A stretch of 64,000 nucleotides of DNA from Gautieria morchelliformis (Eukaryota; Basidiomycota; Agaricomycetes; Gomphales; Gomphaceae): contig WHVA01000343.1 of NCBI GenBank assembly GCA_015179125.1, positions 61,001 to 125,000 on the forward strand, read 5' to 3'. Of the stretch, positions 21,470 through 32,661 are shown in pieces. The translations under genes were made by a program, and so were the position numbers. How positions within the stretch are numbered: the stretch's first letter is position 1; each line of letters starts with the position of its first letter. The notes under the pieces were generated by a model. It did not search any database, was not told the DNA's origin, and was given only the letters and a program-made list of their open reading frames with translations.

Positions 21470-21736
21470 TGGAAATCCAAGGGAGCACAAGGGGAAGAGG
21501 GTGAGGGGAAAATCCACGAGTCAGGCACATGGATCAAGGTTGGCAGGAGAGAGAACAAGGGGAAGGACAACAGAGCTGGCTGGACGACTACGGAATCGGA
21601 ACACACCATGAGCAGATGCAGACAGGACAGCAAGATGGAAACAACAATGGCTCGCTCCAACAATGAGTAGAGATGACCAACGGATCCAAAATTTGAGAAT
21701 CAGACAACAGAACATGAACAAATCTCTCACTGCAAC

Positions 21737-22324
21737 TGTAAGGACCTGGCCTTTGGCCGGTTACTTAACGGTATAACTTTCTTCCGAGCCCGAGCCTTGT
21801 GATACTCGTGCCCGAGTATATATGATTCTTATCCTGTGCCCGAGCCTGAGCTAGAGCTAGAGCTCATATCCGACCTTGATCCCATGCCCATATCCCCTTA
21901 GTTACTGATTCTGCTCCATCATGCATCATTCATATATTACCTCGCCCTGACCTCACTCCCCTGACCTCGCCCTGACCTCACTCCCCTGACCTCGCCCTGA
22001 CCTCCACTAATATGTTCACCCCTGACTTGTACCCTCGCTCGTATATAAACCCACCTGTATGCATTCCTACTCCTGAGTCTGAAAATCAACTATCGTATAA
22101 CTTCGATCCCTAGTTAGTTTCTAAGCCTCGCCTCTTAAGCCAATCCTCGCCTCTTATTCGTTTGCCTCCGAAGCTGGGACTCGTGCGTAGGGTCGGCGCA
22201 GCACATAAGCTGAAGCCTAGTCCCTCTCCGACTTCCCCATCCAAACCTCTCCCCCTAACCTCGGACCTTACCTCGGGTTTCGCCCCCGACCTCGGTCAAC
22301 CTTACAACGGATCGTATCGTAACA
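21737..22324 (+). mobile_element. Solo LTR 3 (588 bp) at the ORF1-ORF2 boundary of LINE B
   Basis: Ends are TGTAAGGACC ... GTATCGTAACA with the 5-bp duplication GCAAC at 21732-21736 and 22325-22329. It interrupts the first codons of LINE B ORF2. Inside are three near-identical copies of a 'cctcgccctgacctcactcccctga' type unit (21940-22010) and a TATATAAA motif near 22041, a possible LTR promoter. Confidence 0.9.
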
Positions 22325-23720
22325 GCAACGGCGGAAATGCTAGCTAAGTGCTCACCTGAACAATATGACATTGTCGCTATCCAAGAACCGTACGTTGACT
22401 TCCTGGGAAAAAATCTCTAGGGCCACGCACAACTGGTATTCAGTATACCTGAAAACACATTATCAGGACAGAGGGGTGAGTACAATATCGATGACATTGA
22501 TAAACAAGAAGATTGCAACGAGTGCATGGGGAGCGGTGGAAGTAGGGTTGCCAGATGTCATGGCGATAAAAATCAAGGCAAACACGGGTAATGTCCTAAT
22601 TTACAACATATATGCAGACTGCACACAATCTGGGTAGGGGATTTTAACAGGCATCATCCGCTACGGGATGAACTCTGCAACTTGCACCTATTCACCAGAG
22701 CCAACCTAGATGAAGCGCAAATATTGTTAGATGCCATAGCTGAGCACAGGATGCATATGGCGCTAGCTAAGGAACTGCTGACACTCAAGGCAATGGCCAC
22801 AGGAAATCATACCCAGACAGATAATGTGTTTGCTTCACCGTTGCTAGTAGAGAGACTGATCAGTTGCATGACAGTGCCAGAAGAGCGACCATTACCCCAT
22901 AGACACCAAAATAGACCTCACAGTTGAGACCAACACACACAGCCCGAAGCACAACTATAGGCAGGTGGATTGGAAAGCATACAACAAGGCACTGGAAACG
23001 AGGCTGGAGAAGGCCATCGAAAACCCAATGCCGATAGACAAGCGACAATTCCACCTCCACCTGACAGCGCTCGTCACAGAAATACAAGACACCACAGAGG
23101 AGCTGGTACTGAGGATCAAACCCTCACCTTATGTGAAGCGCTGGTGGTCGCTCCAGCTGACCCAAAAGAGGACTGAAACAAGGCGCTTGGGGAGAAGGGC
23201 ATATGCAAAAAGAAACCACCCAACACACTCTTCTCGTGAAGAGTACAGGTGTGCTAGAAACAGATACGCAGACGCGATAGAGGAGTCGAAAAGAGAACAC
23301 TGGGGAGATTTCATCGCAAGCATCTACCAAAAAACGGTGTGGACAGCACATAGGTATCCTTCAGCAGGCATATCAGATGGAGGACTGGCGAGGGTGCCGA
23401 TGATGGAAGCACGTAGGGAGAATGGCATGAGAGAGGTGGCGGAAACAAACAAGCAGAAGGTGAACATGTTGGTCAACATGTTTTTCCTAGAACGAAAGAC
23501 GGAATGGAACAAATCCCAATGGATTATGAATATCCTCCACTGGCATTCAAATACCAGCCAATAGCCGACAAGCAGATATGGAGAGCTGTGGACAGACTCA
23601 ACCAATTCAAAGCACCTGGAGAGAACGGTATCCCAAATAAGCTTATAAAACAGTGTATTGATGTCCTCCTACCCTACATAGGTCCCCTTTTTCGCACGAC
23701 CTTTGACCTCGAGGTATACC
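22325..23720 (+). pseudogene. LINE B ORF2, endonuclease and RT N-terminus
   Basis: ORF2 restarts after the solo LTR ('AEMLAKCSPEQYDIVAIQEPYVDF', with the endonuclease Glu). It has a short deletion around 22630 that removes part of the endonuclease before 'GDFNRHH', then 'TDNVFAS'. The frame at 22965-23564 is the linker and RT N-terminus ('PYVKRWWSLQLTQKR', 'FKAPGENGIPNKLI'). It ends at 'LFRTTFDLEVYPP' at the inversion breakpoint. Frame changes near 22920 and 23500 show it is dead. Confidence 0.85.
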
Positions 23721-24273
23721 CCCCTCTCAGTGCCCAAAATGCAAAATCAAAAAATACTTGTTTTATTTGGATTCTTTAGTTCTATGCCCTAGCTGTGGTC
23801 CACATAGCTTCATATATGAAATTTCAAGTGAATCGGAGCGATATCAAGCAAGATATCGTTGTTCAAGTTTTTCATGCTAAAATGGAAGCAAATCCGATGC
23901 ACACCTTAGGTATTGCAAACGGGTGTAAGCAGTCCACTTGATCACAGGCATTCTGCCAAACAAAATATGCACTGGTCTTCACGTAGTCCACCAGATAGCG
24001 GATAGAGAGACACCCTAACACCCCGTGTTGCTAATAACGGATGTGCAGCAGCCATGTCCTTAAACGTCTGAAGGAGGGTATCATCGTGGCTATTCCCAGG
24101 AGCATAGACAGTGATCACATTGATGTACAGCACCCGCAGAAACCAGAAATGAGGCCCCACGAGGCTGCTGTACACTTCATCCCAGGTTGCCCAGTCCACA
24201 CTAGGGCCATGACAGAGCCCGAGAGGTCGCACACGTAACTCTATGTGATGCATATGGTTGAATGCATCGACAG
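23721..24273. other. Unassigned spacer, originally flanking the LINE A 3' end
   Basis: No recognised gene. A 103-codon minus-strand frame (24253-23942) looks protein-like, with a 'VYAPGNSHDDTLLQTF' block that faintly recalls LINE endonucleases, but no other motif supports this. Under the inversion model this piece lay between the LINE A poly(A) and the sequence now starting at 32662. Confidence 0.4.
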
Positions 24274-24472
24274 TTTTTTATTTTTTATTTATTTTTGAAA
24301 TCCATGTTTTATGTCTTTTGGGGCCATGCCCTATGTAAGACGGTAAATACAGTTTCCTGCTTTCTTGGTCACCCTCTTTCCTTCCTTTCTATCTCTGCTT
24401 ACGTTCGTGGGGCGAGGCCCTGAGCTTGTCCGTGCCTGGGTGGGTGAGGGTATAGCCGTTGTTTCATGTTGC

Positions 24473-26138
24473 TCATTTTCTCCTGTTTGCCTGTCTTCCT
24501 CTCCCTTTTCCATCGTCTTTTCCCGCTGGCAGCGTCAGGTCTCCATATGGCTTCTTGAATCTCCTTGTGCCATGTACATATCTGAATAAGTGCGCCATTA
24601 CCTTGTGTCCCACTAATAGCGTCTTTACTGACCTCGCTCCTCCTCTCAATTTCCTCTCGAGTCCCCTCTTTGCTTGCTGTAGGCCGGACATCAGAAAAGA
24701 TAGTGATGTACCATCTTGGCCGCCTTCCCGCATGCAGGGCACGTCGGTGAGTCTACCTTCCCTATCTTGTGGAGGTATTTGTTGAGTGCCACGTGACCCG
24801 CTCTAAGCTGCACGAGTAGGCTTGCATGTCGACGGGGCATGTCCCTGGTGATCTTTGCAAACTTTGCTGATGGCATGGAGGGGTCGATCTCTAAGTAGAT
24901 GACCCAGTCTCCAAAATGTGAATTGTATCTTCAGTATCTGGGACTATTGACAGGGCAGGGAAACAATTGGACAGGGTCAGCGAGGGCACATCCGTTTTGA
25001 CCAGGAAAGGACATGAATGGACTGCAAGCTGGGAGGCACTGAAGGTTAAAGAGGCCCAGAGGCAGTGTGCCGAGGCAGGGGGACACTGCGCCGAGGCAGG
25101 GGGGCACTGCTCCGAGGCAGGGGGAACATCCTGTTCGCTCAAATAGCAGTGTGGGCAGTGTGGGGACAAACATCAGCAAAGATGAATGCAAACAATCCAA
25201 AGATGAGTGGAGATTAATTGAAGGGAACAGAGTTTCCCTGACATGTGTAGAGCAAATGGTTTTAGGGAGCAGGCATTTGGTGAACCTTGCTCTTGCCTCC
25301 CTTTTTAGCTCTGTGCCTTGCCTCTGGATCTCGGCTGCCCTGCTAACTGGTGGCACTCCACGACACTCAATGGGTATTTGCCATTCCTCGCTGGACTCCC
25401 ACCTCTCTGCTCTTTTGGCTTCTTCATCCGCCCTCTCATTCCCCTCTACTCCCTTGTGTCCAGGTACCTACCTCATGACCAAGCTTGTCCCTGTTTGGCA
25501 TTCCACGACGCCTTGAGCTTGTCTATGGAGTGTGTTGGCCAGGTACTGTGCAGATATTACTCTTTCTCTTCGTGTTGTTGGATCGTGGCTTGGTTATCTG
25601 TGGCTATGGTGTATCTTCTCCCACTCTCCATGTTTAGCATCTTGGCACCAATGGCTGCCCCTGCCAGCTCCGCTTCAAACACTGTGTGTTCCTGTTCTGT
25701 CCCCATATACAATCTTGCTGATCGCTTTTCCACTCCATTTCTGTACAGCACAGCCGCCACCCCTGCTCCGCCATCTATGCACGATCCATCTGAGTATACT
25801 ACAACTTTCGCCTCTTCTGCTGCTATCTCCTCTATTGCCTGCTCCTTGCTCTGTGGAATCCTGGTGTGAAATGCCAGGGCCCATTTGGGTCCGTATACCA
25901 CCATTCCGATCTTTTCCATCCTGTCTGGCATGTGCGTCTAGGGCATTGGTTGCTGTGGTCCTAAGAGCTCCTGTTATGTTTAGTGCTGCTTGCCTCTGTA
26001 CTCTCGCCAGTTTGTTTATGTGCCCTTTAGCTCCTTTGCCCTTTCCTGCATCTTGAATAAGGAAAACGTCAGCCGCGTACAATATTTTAGGGACCACCAC
26101 TGTAAGGTAGTAATTTCTCATATGCTTAGCTGTCACTC
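24473..26138 (-). pseudogene. LINE A ORF2 C-terminus: RT thumb, RNase H, CCHC (decayed)
   Basis: Pieces in order on the minus strand: RT thumb ('HMRNYYLTVVVPKILYAADVF', 26130-25940), RNase H ('VVYSDGSCIDGGAGVAAVLY', 'FEAELAGAAIGAKML', 'TIATDNQATIQ', 25830-25570), the tether ('PVSRAAEIQR', 25350), then 'PSAKFAKITRDMPRRHASLLVQLRAGH' and the knuckle 'CPACGKAAKMVHHYLF' (24876-24691). The tail runs on to 24473. Frame changes occur between most pieces, and an unrelated insertion separates the tether from the knuckle region. Confidence 0.85.
24893..25250. repeat. Small insertion with a 20-22 bp triplicate repeat
   Basis: LINE coding is interrupted here. Inside lies a tandem array of about 3 units of 'cactg(t/c)(g/t)ccgaggcaggggg' at 25067-25130. 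I could not identify its ends or a target duplication. Confidence 0.5.
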
Positions 26139-27755
26139 TGTCATGATTCATTTATTCTGCGAATCATTTCTCAGCACACAGCGAATGACCTCCTGAACCA
26201 GCGAACGGTTTCCCCAACCAGCAAACATCTTGCCAAAATATTCGTCGCCATACTGCTTTTGCATTCGCTATTCGCATCATTCCTGCCAGGACGCCAGGTG
26301 TTGGGGCCCTCATCCGTCATAGAACCCATCATCTGTTAAACTCCCACTCCGTGACAGACCCACATGCTCAGGATGCATTCGGATAGTGTCAGTTGCAGCC
26401 TCCGTGGTGCAGGTTGGACTCAATGGGACTCGTACCACTGCAGGGCAGGACGAATTTGCTTCGCTGAAGTTTTCACTACACAGTTGTCATGACCCATTGA
26501 TTTGTTGTATCCAGCTATCCCTGTTTTCCCTTTCACCACCACTTTTCCATGTTCGCTCCATTCAATCCTTGCTTCATTCACTATTCGCCACATTCGCCAA
26601 ATGACCATTCGCTACTTGCATCATTCGCCAGTAGCCATGCCATCAAACATGATCGACATCCTTTACCTGGATTGATGGTTCATCACTGGTCCTATCATGA
26701 ATTGCAAGGAGGTGCAGGATGTCATGACTCGTTTATTTCTTGTACCCAGCTATCCCTGTGTTCCCTTTCACCACTCTTCCATGTTTGCTCGTCTTTGCTC
26801 CATTCACTCCTCACTCCATTCGCTATTTGCCACATTCGCCATATGACCATTCGCCACTCGTATCATTCGCCAGCAGGCACGCCATCAAACACGATCAACA
26901 TCCTTTACCCAGATTGATGGTTCATCACTGGTCCCATAATCTTCTCAACTCAACCCCCTTTGGGTGTTCCTATGGCCAGAATGCATTCACGGGGCATCCT
27001 ACCCGTAGGTCATGTGGGATCAACCCAGCAGACGAAGAGTCCGTGCAGGGTGGTGTCTATGCATAAATAAAATTAGAGAAGAAAATATTGGGTCCCAAGG
27101 TGTGTTTTCGTACATAGGGGCCTTCGCCCTCTTTCCTCTCTGTCATTTCATGTTCGCACCCCTCTTCCATTCTATTGTATGTCTATTTCATCTATTATGT
27201 ATCCTGACCGCACACCCCTATCCAACCCTGACTCCAGACGGCCCCCTTCCTATTCGCTAGCACCATATAAGCATTCGGTATAAGTACCAGTCTACGTTCG
27301 CATGTATATTCTCCAGTTTAATTATCATACGTCCATCTTGTGCAAACTTGACCTCGCTGTGATCATCGTCTTGAGCCTTCTCCTGTAGATTTCTATCTTC
27401 GACCAGAAGAGGACTTAGGCATCACTGGTGAGTTCTCATACTTCATCTTTGTTACCTTAGCCTTCGAGTTATTTTCTGTGCTGTCGGCGAAGGGCTCCAA
27501 AGGAGTGCCTTCACCGGCGAAAGGATTGTCGCTACTTAGACAACCTTTCCGTGACACCTTGCACGTTACATCGTCAAGTGCCACAGGCTATTTCGCTATG
27601 ACTGTAGATCAGGGTGAATTCCTTTCGAGTAACCCTCTTACTTCTTAACACTTACCTCTTCGGTACTGTTCGCTGGGCGATTCGCTAGATCGCACATGCT
27701 ATTCGGGCATTCGCCACTAACATGCGATATTAACACCCAAAATCCAATCTTGACA
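26139..27755 (+). mobile_element. Solo LTR 4, long type (1617 bp), in the LINE A 3' half
   Basis: Ends are TGTCATGATTC ... CCAATCTTGACA with the exact 5-bp duplication CACTC at 26134-26138 and 27756-27760. The LINE A RT is restored when it is removed. It shares long stretches with the element at 38028-39257 (for example 'gctatttcgctacgactgtag' type sequence and the 3' end). It contains an internal partial duplication of a segment with 'catgactcgtttatttc', which accounts for its extra length. No coding capacity. Confidence 0.9.
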
Positions 27756-27760
27756 CACTC

Positions 27761-28400
27761 CCTTTGTTGGCTTCGCCAGCCTCCTGTATTGCATGATGTA
27801 CGCCTCCCCCTTCCAAAGCACGTAGTTTGTGTGTTCCTTGAATCTTAGCTCCTGATCTATGATTACCCCCCGTAGCTTGTGTGTCGTCGTGGGCTTTATG
27901 AATATGCTGACTGATTTTTATCGATGGCCTTGCGACTGGTCTGGTCCTGTTCAGTCTGTCTGGATCTCTCTCCCACCGCCTGGTGAGTCCCATTAGACCA
28001 AAATTCTCTACAGCAAACTGACAGTTGTGCTCCGTGGCCCAGCTACATGCGACTTCCGGGCTAGCCATGATATTGGCCAGCTTCCCAAAAGCTTCCTGAA
28101 AGTCTGCTCCCTCAGCCACCATCGTCGTGTCATCTATAAACCCTACACTGTCCTCCCCATTCTTCCGCTGAACCCTGTCTATTAGGTCCCCATTGTAGAA
28201 CTGGTAGGCTATTGCCGACAACGGGCACCCTTGCTCCATCCCTCGCCCTATTGGTCTCAAGGCTGTGGCGTAGTCGTTGAAACTAACTGTGGTAAGCCAT
28301 CCTCCGACCTTTCTTTTTATCCACTCCATGTATTCGGGCAGAACTCCCCTCCTATGCATATTGTGAGTCAGCCTATCCAGAATTATGCTCGAGAAAGCCC

Positions 28401-28403
<3 letters not shown>
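27761..28403 (-). pseudogene. LINE A RT fingers/palm fragment
   Basis: Continuous reading on the minus strand from 'GAFSSIILDRLTHNMHRRG' through 'PIGRGMEQGCPLSAIAYQFYN' to the active site 'VGFIDDTTMVAEG' and the thumb start ('SQHIHKAHDDTQATGG', frame-changed). It is the direct continuation of the RT interrupted at 19092. Confidence 0.88.
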
Positions 28404-28432
<29 letters not shown>

Positions 28433-30100
28433 CCTATTTTACGTCTTTTGGGGCAGTGCCCTATGTAAGACAGTATATACATTATCTTCCTTGTGTTTCT
28501 CCCTCTCTCCTTTAGACCTCTATCTCTGCTTATGCTCGAAGGGCATGGCCCCGAGCGTGTCTGTGCCTTAGTGGGCGAGGTGTGTGATTAGCATCTCCTC
28601 TCTCTACGCTGTCTTCCGCTTGCTCCTCTCCCCTTGTGCTCTTTTGCCGGTGGTAGTGTGACGTCTCCATACTGTCTCTCGAACCGCTTTGTGTCCTGTA
28701 TATACCCAAATAGATGTTCTAGTGCTTTGTGCCCTCCCAGTAGCGTCCTTGCAGATTTTGCTCCTCTTTTCAGCTTCCTCTCCAGCCTCTTCCTCTGCTC
28801 CCTGTATGCTGGGCACTGGAACAAATAGTGCTGCACTGTCTCCTGCGTGTTCCTGCATGCTTGGCACAGAGGTGACCCCACCTTTCCTATCTTGTATAGG
28901 TGTTTGTTCAACGGTATGTGTCCTGTCATCAGCTGCACAAGCAGGCTGGCTTGTTTGCACGGCATATTCTTTGTGATTTTCGCAAATGCTGCCGACGGCA
29001 TAGTGGGGTCAATTTTGTGTGTGTGCATAGCTCTGGGGGACTTAGCAATGATTTCCCTTGCTTTCTGCTTCAGCTTTGCATCATGTCTCTGAATCTCAGC
29101 CGCCCTGCTCACGGGTAGCATTCCCCGGCACTCGATCGGTATGTCTCTTTCTTCGCTGGTCTCTCCGCTCGCCACCTTCTTTGCTTCCTCGTCCACCCTC
29201 TCATTCCCTTCTATTCTTTCGTGACCTGGCACCCATCTCATGGTCACCTTGACTCCTGTCTGTTGCTGGACTACACCTTGGATATGACTATGCACCGCAT
29301 TGACCAGGCATTGTCTGGGAATGGCTCGCTCCCTCCTGGTTGTCTGGATCACCGCTTGGTTGTCCAGGACTATCATGTATCTCCCGCCCCTCTTCATGTT
29401 CAGCATCTTCGCTCCTATAGCCACGCCTGCTAGTTCGGCTTCGAAGACGGTGTGTTCGCTGTCTGGACCCATGTACAACCTTGCTGAGCTGCATTCTCTC
29501 CCATTTCTGTACATCACTGTGGCCGCCCCCACGCCACCTTCTATGCATGACCCATCCATATACACCACTACCTCTGTTCTGTCTGCGTCTATCTCTTCTT
29601 TGGTTTTTTATTTGGTCGGCAGGATCCTTGCGCTGAATGCCAGTGTCCATTTGGGCCCAAGCACCACCATATGGATTTTCTCCATTGTATCCGGGTTTAA
29701 CTTGAAGGCGTGCATCATCTCATGAAGGGGGGACCTGTGTTGCTTGACGCATCTTCTTACTGCTCTCCTCGTTCTCTCTGCTAGCGGATGACTCTGGGGT
29801 AGGCATGCCAGCCGCGCTGCTACCTTGTGTACTAGCTTGGTCACCAGTAGCAGGAATGGGAGGAGATTAGCATGCGCATCGAGTGTGTCGGTGGCTGTAC
29901 TGTTGAGTGCTCCCGTGATGTCTAGTGTGACTTGTCTCGGGATTCTGCCTAGTTTGTTCATGAACCCCTTTGTACCCTTGGCCCTATCTGTCGCTGGCGT
30001 GAGGAAGACGTCAGCGGCATACAACATTGTCGGTATCGCAACCGTCAGATAGTATGTCCTCATGTACTTAGCTACTATTCCCCTCAACGGCTTCACTAGT
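28404..30100 (-). mobile_element. LINE B 3' end, inverted, with poly(A)
   Basis: On the + strand a run of 28 T (28405-28432) is the poly(A) tail of this LINE. The coding frame 29568-28588 has RNase H ('VYMDGSCIEGGVGAATVMY', 'FEAELAGVAIGAKML', 'IVLDNQAVIQ', 'VPGHERIEGNERVDEEAKK') and the tail knuckle ('CQACRNTQETVQHYLFQC'). The frame 30117-29608 holds the RT thumb ('YMRTYYLTVAIPTMLYAADVF'). An unclassified 1.65-kb insertion (30101-31749) separates this part from the RT palm at 31755-32661. Confidence 0.87.
28588..29568 (-). pseudogene. LINE B ORF2 C-terminus: RNase H and CCHC tail
   Basis: A 326-codon open frame, the best-preserved piece of LINE B. RNase H residues appear in order: Asp in 'YMDGS', Glu in 'FEAELAG', Asp in 'VLDNQA' and a terminal Asp in 'NERVDEEA'. 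It ends in a basic tail, 'GRGASGRQRRERR'. It is joined to the RT thumb upstream only through a frame change near 29600. Confidence 0.85.
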
Positions 30101-31749
30101 GTTTTGGAACCCTTCAAGACTTTGGTGTTATTGCTAACACTTCAATCTATCAGAACATGTCGTTTTCAAGACTCAAAGAATATTAAACAATGCTGCAGCA
30201 CAACTCCGGAAATAATTTAATATCTGTACCTTGGTTGCAATCCGTGTAAGAACTAGTCCAGGTTAATACGGATGGAAGGCAATACATTTCTTAGCAGCAC
30301 TGAACAATAAACTAAAAGACTGTAGGTTCAAGGACACTATCAGGGTCCAAGCATATTCCAAAATATAAAGGAATGTACTTAGCAGGCAAGTTTATAAATG
30401 GACTGCCCTGATAATCTACCAGCGCACTGCAATAAAATGAGGGACGAGTTTTGTGAACAAAGCAACTTGTTAAAGTCTCTAATCAGGAAAATCGACTTAT
30501 TAGATCGTCTCGGGTATTGGAGTGCAAATGGCAAGACTTTCAATTGACAGACTCACTCTGTAGAATTACACCTGGAGGCTTAGTCCAAGTGGCTAAGCAG
30601 TAAAGTAACTACTTAACAAGGAATTAGACACTAAAGTAAGTGAATAACCCTAGCTGGGATTAGCAGCTTAGTAAGATGCAAGTCACATGAGGTCACATGT
30701 AGGGTAGAAGATGGGTAGATTGGCTGATGAAAGGCAGGCAAAAAAGGCCTCCTTTTATATCGTATTGTACAGGCGCTTAACTAAGCGGTATGACCTTCTA
30801 TGTATTAATGGAATGGGGGAATAAGCCACGAAGAAGCTTTCGGAATGTGTGGGAAGGTTCTGTCTGACTCATAATGACTCACAGTGACTTGAATTGACTC
30901 CTACTGGTGACTCCACTAGGTTTTCCACCAATCAGGGCTTGATTTGTCAGGAATGAGTCATTAAGTGGACTCATGTGATTCATGACAGCTTGGGTGAGTC
31001 GTGTGCATGTGACTCACCAAGGTGTGCATGAGTCAGTTGAGTCATTGAGGCTGTACAAGCAAATGACTAGACTTTTCAAACTCAGAGGCTGAGTCTGTGT
31101 TTTTGTTAGAATTTGTTGAGAAAGAAATTTGTAAAAAAATTAAAAGTTTTTTGCAATGTTTTTTTATGTGTTTCTTTGTGTTTTCACAAAGAAACATATA
31201 AAAACACATAAAAAAACCCTGCAAAAAACTTTATATTTTTTTTTACAATTTTCTTGCTCAACAAATTCTAACAAAAACACAAAATTTTGTTAAAGTTTTT
31301 TTTACATAAAAAACACTGAAATTTTTTGGAATATCTTTACAGTTTTTTGAACAGTTTTTCAGACCAGAAAATTAAGGAGCCACCTGACCGGATTTGTGGG
31401 CGACCGCAGGTGCACAAGCCGCGAGTGACGCGAGCGTCAGGTCCGAGTTTGAAATCGGAACTCCGAAACAGAGTTGTGGGGATGTGTGTATCCCCCACTC
31501 TGCTGTACAGAAATAAGTGAGTTTGAGTGAAGACAGCCTCGGAAAAATAGGCAAAATTCATAGATAATTAGAGGGATGTTTGAATAGGCCTTAAGAGGAT
31601 AGTAGACATTTTTATGATGGCGATAATTGGTTGTTTTAAAGGCCCTTGATGCAGACTACAAATTTACAGTAAAGAGACATTTGAAGGCTGGTTGAACAGC
31701 TTGATCCGAGACTACAGAGAATGCTGGTTGAACAGCAGTTCCCATACCG
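30101..31749. mobile_element. Unclassified 1.65-kb insertion in LINE B, AT-rich, with internal hairpin
   Basis: LINE B RT stops at 'QYKRLA' on one side and resumes at 'KPLRGIVAKYMR' on the other; the 5-mer CTAGT flanks both sides (30096-30100 and 31750-31754). The inside has no coding potential and short TCA/GACTCA-rich repeats (30870-31060), a 'tttatatcgta' stretch near 30755, and the foldback at 31090-31375. Termini are neither clear TG...CA nor inverted repeats, so the class is unknown. Confidence 0.55.
31090..31375. repeat. AT-rich foldback hairpin element, copy 1
   Basis: The arm 'gtgtttttgttagaatttg' (from 31096) returns as its reverse complement near 31258-31282. The arms continue through 'tttatgtgtttctttgtg' and 'cacaaagaaacatataaaaa' to a loop near 31188. 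The right part extends to 'ggaatatctttacag ... gaccagaaaat' at 31375 and is shared with 49251-49510. Probably a non-autonomous DNA element whose left outer arm has been lost. Confidence 0.6.
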
Positions 31750-32661
31750 CTAGTCTCTTGTATTGACTTATGTATGCTTCCCCTTTCTTCAAAGCGTAGT
31801 TGACATGCTCATTGAACCTCAGTTCCTGGTCCATTATCACCCCCAGGAACTTGTGCGTCACTGTGGGCCGCACTATGTGTCTCCCTATCTTTACTGACGG
31901 TCTCACCACTGGCCTGGTCTTCCTCAGCCTCGCTGGGTCTTTCTCCCTTCTTCTGGTAAGCCCCATCAGCCCAAATCTTTCCACCGCAAATTGGCATTGA
32001 TGCTCCTCCACCCAGTCATATGCTCCCCCGGGCCTTACCATCATGTCCGTCAACCTTCTGAAAGCCTCAGATAGGTCCTTCCCTTCCACTGTTAAGGTCG
32101 TGTCATCTACAAATCCCACACAACCCTCTCCTCTCTTGCTCTGCATGATATCAATCAGGTCTGCATTGTAGAACTGGTATGTGATCGTGGAGAGGGGGAA
32201 ACCCTGATCCATGCCTCGCCCTATGGGTCTGGTCGCTGACATATAGTCATCCAGGCTGACGATGGTAAGCCTATTATGGAACTTCTTGTTTATCCAGTCT
32301 GTGTACTTGCGCGGTATTCCTCTCCTGCGCATATTTTGAGTCAGTCTTTCTAATACAATGCTAGGGAAGGCCCCCTTAATGTCCAGGTATAGTATCCCCA
32401 GCACCTTCCTCTTCTCCATGCGTCCTTCGCTTGTCCTACCATGTGGTGTATGGCATCAGTGGTTGTCTTCCTGGTCTGCATCCGAAATGGTTATTGGGTA
32501 GCAGTCAGTACTTCTCTGCCATCTTCACTATATCTTCTCCTACACACCTTGCCTATTGAGTCGAGCAGGGCTATAGGTCTGTATGTGCCTGGGACCATGT
32601 CGTCAGCTTTCGCTGGCTTTCACAGGATTTTAGTGATGGAGTCTTTCCACTCTGCTGGGTA
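31712..32661 (-). pseudogene. LINE B reverse transcriptase palm, inverted
   Basis: Minus-strand reading from 'YPAEWKDSITKIL' at 32661, with frame changes, through 'GTYRPIALLDSIGKV' and then the open frame 32419-31712: 'GILYLDIKGAFPSIVLERLT' (first catalytic Asp), 'RPIGRGMDQGFPLSTITYQFYN' and the active site 'VGFVDDTTLTVEG'. It starts exactly where the plus-strand copy at 23720 stops (Tyr-Pro-Pro). The last residues ('VWELLFNQHSL') belong to the adjoining insertion, not to the LINE. Confidence 0.87.

Larger units (their letters stand above)
19093..23720 (+). mobile_element. LINE B, 5' part
   Basis: Second copy of the same LINE family, inserted in LINE A ORF2. It has a 5' leader (19093-19241), ORF1, and ORF2 up to the 'EVYPP' codons of the RT, where it is cut by the inversion breakpoint at about 23720. 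The rest, from Tyr-Pro-Ala-Glu-Trp to the poly(A), is found on the minus strand at 32661-28404. It carries two solo LTRs (19973-20624 and 21737-22324). The target duplication AGGGGGCTT flanks its 5' end (19084-19092) and, inverted, its poly(A) end (28395-28403). Confidence 0.85.
24274..28403 (-). mobile_element. LINE A 3' half, inverted
   Basis: Minus-strand RT (from 'KGAFSSIILDRL' at 28403), RNase H and C-terminal knuckle, with a 3' untranslated end and an A-rich tail at 24300-24274. The first bases, AGGGGGCTT read on the minus strand, are exactly those at which LINE A stops on the plus strand at 19092. The 3' untranslated sequence ('tacatagggcatggccccaaaagac') matches that of LINE B near 28460. 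It is interrupted by solo LTR 4 (26139-27755) and by a short insertion around 24893-25250. Confidence 0.85.

Noticed and set aside
23942-24253. LINE endonuclease fragment
   Set aside because: Only one short 'VYAPGNS' match; no catalytic residues around it. Kept as unassigned spacer.
25067-25130. CRISPR-like short repeats
   Set aside because: Three adjacent units without spacers in a fungal genome; a simple tandem repeat.
28404-32661. Minus-strand LINE 3' halves as separate 5'-truncated insertions, or as twin-priming products
   Set aside because: Their 5' cut points match exactly the 3' cut points of the plus-strand halves and a shared target duplication exists; one inversion explains all with fewer steps.
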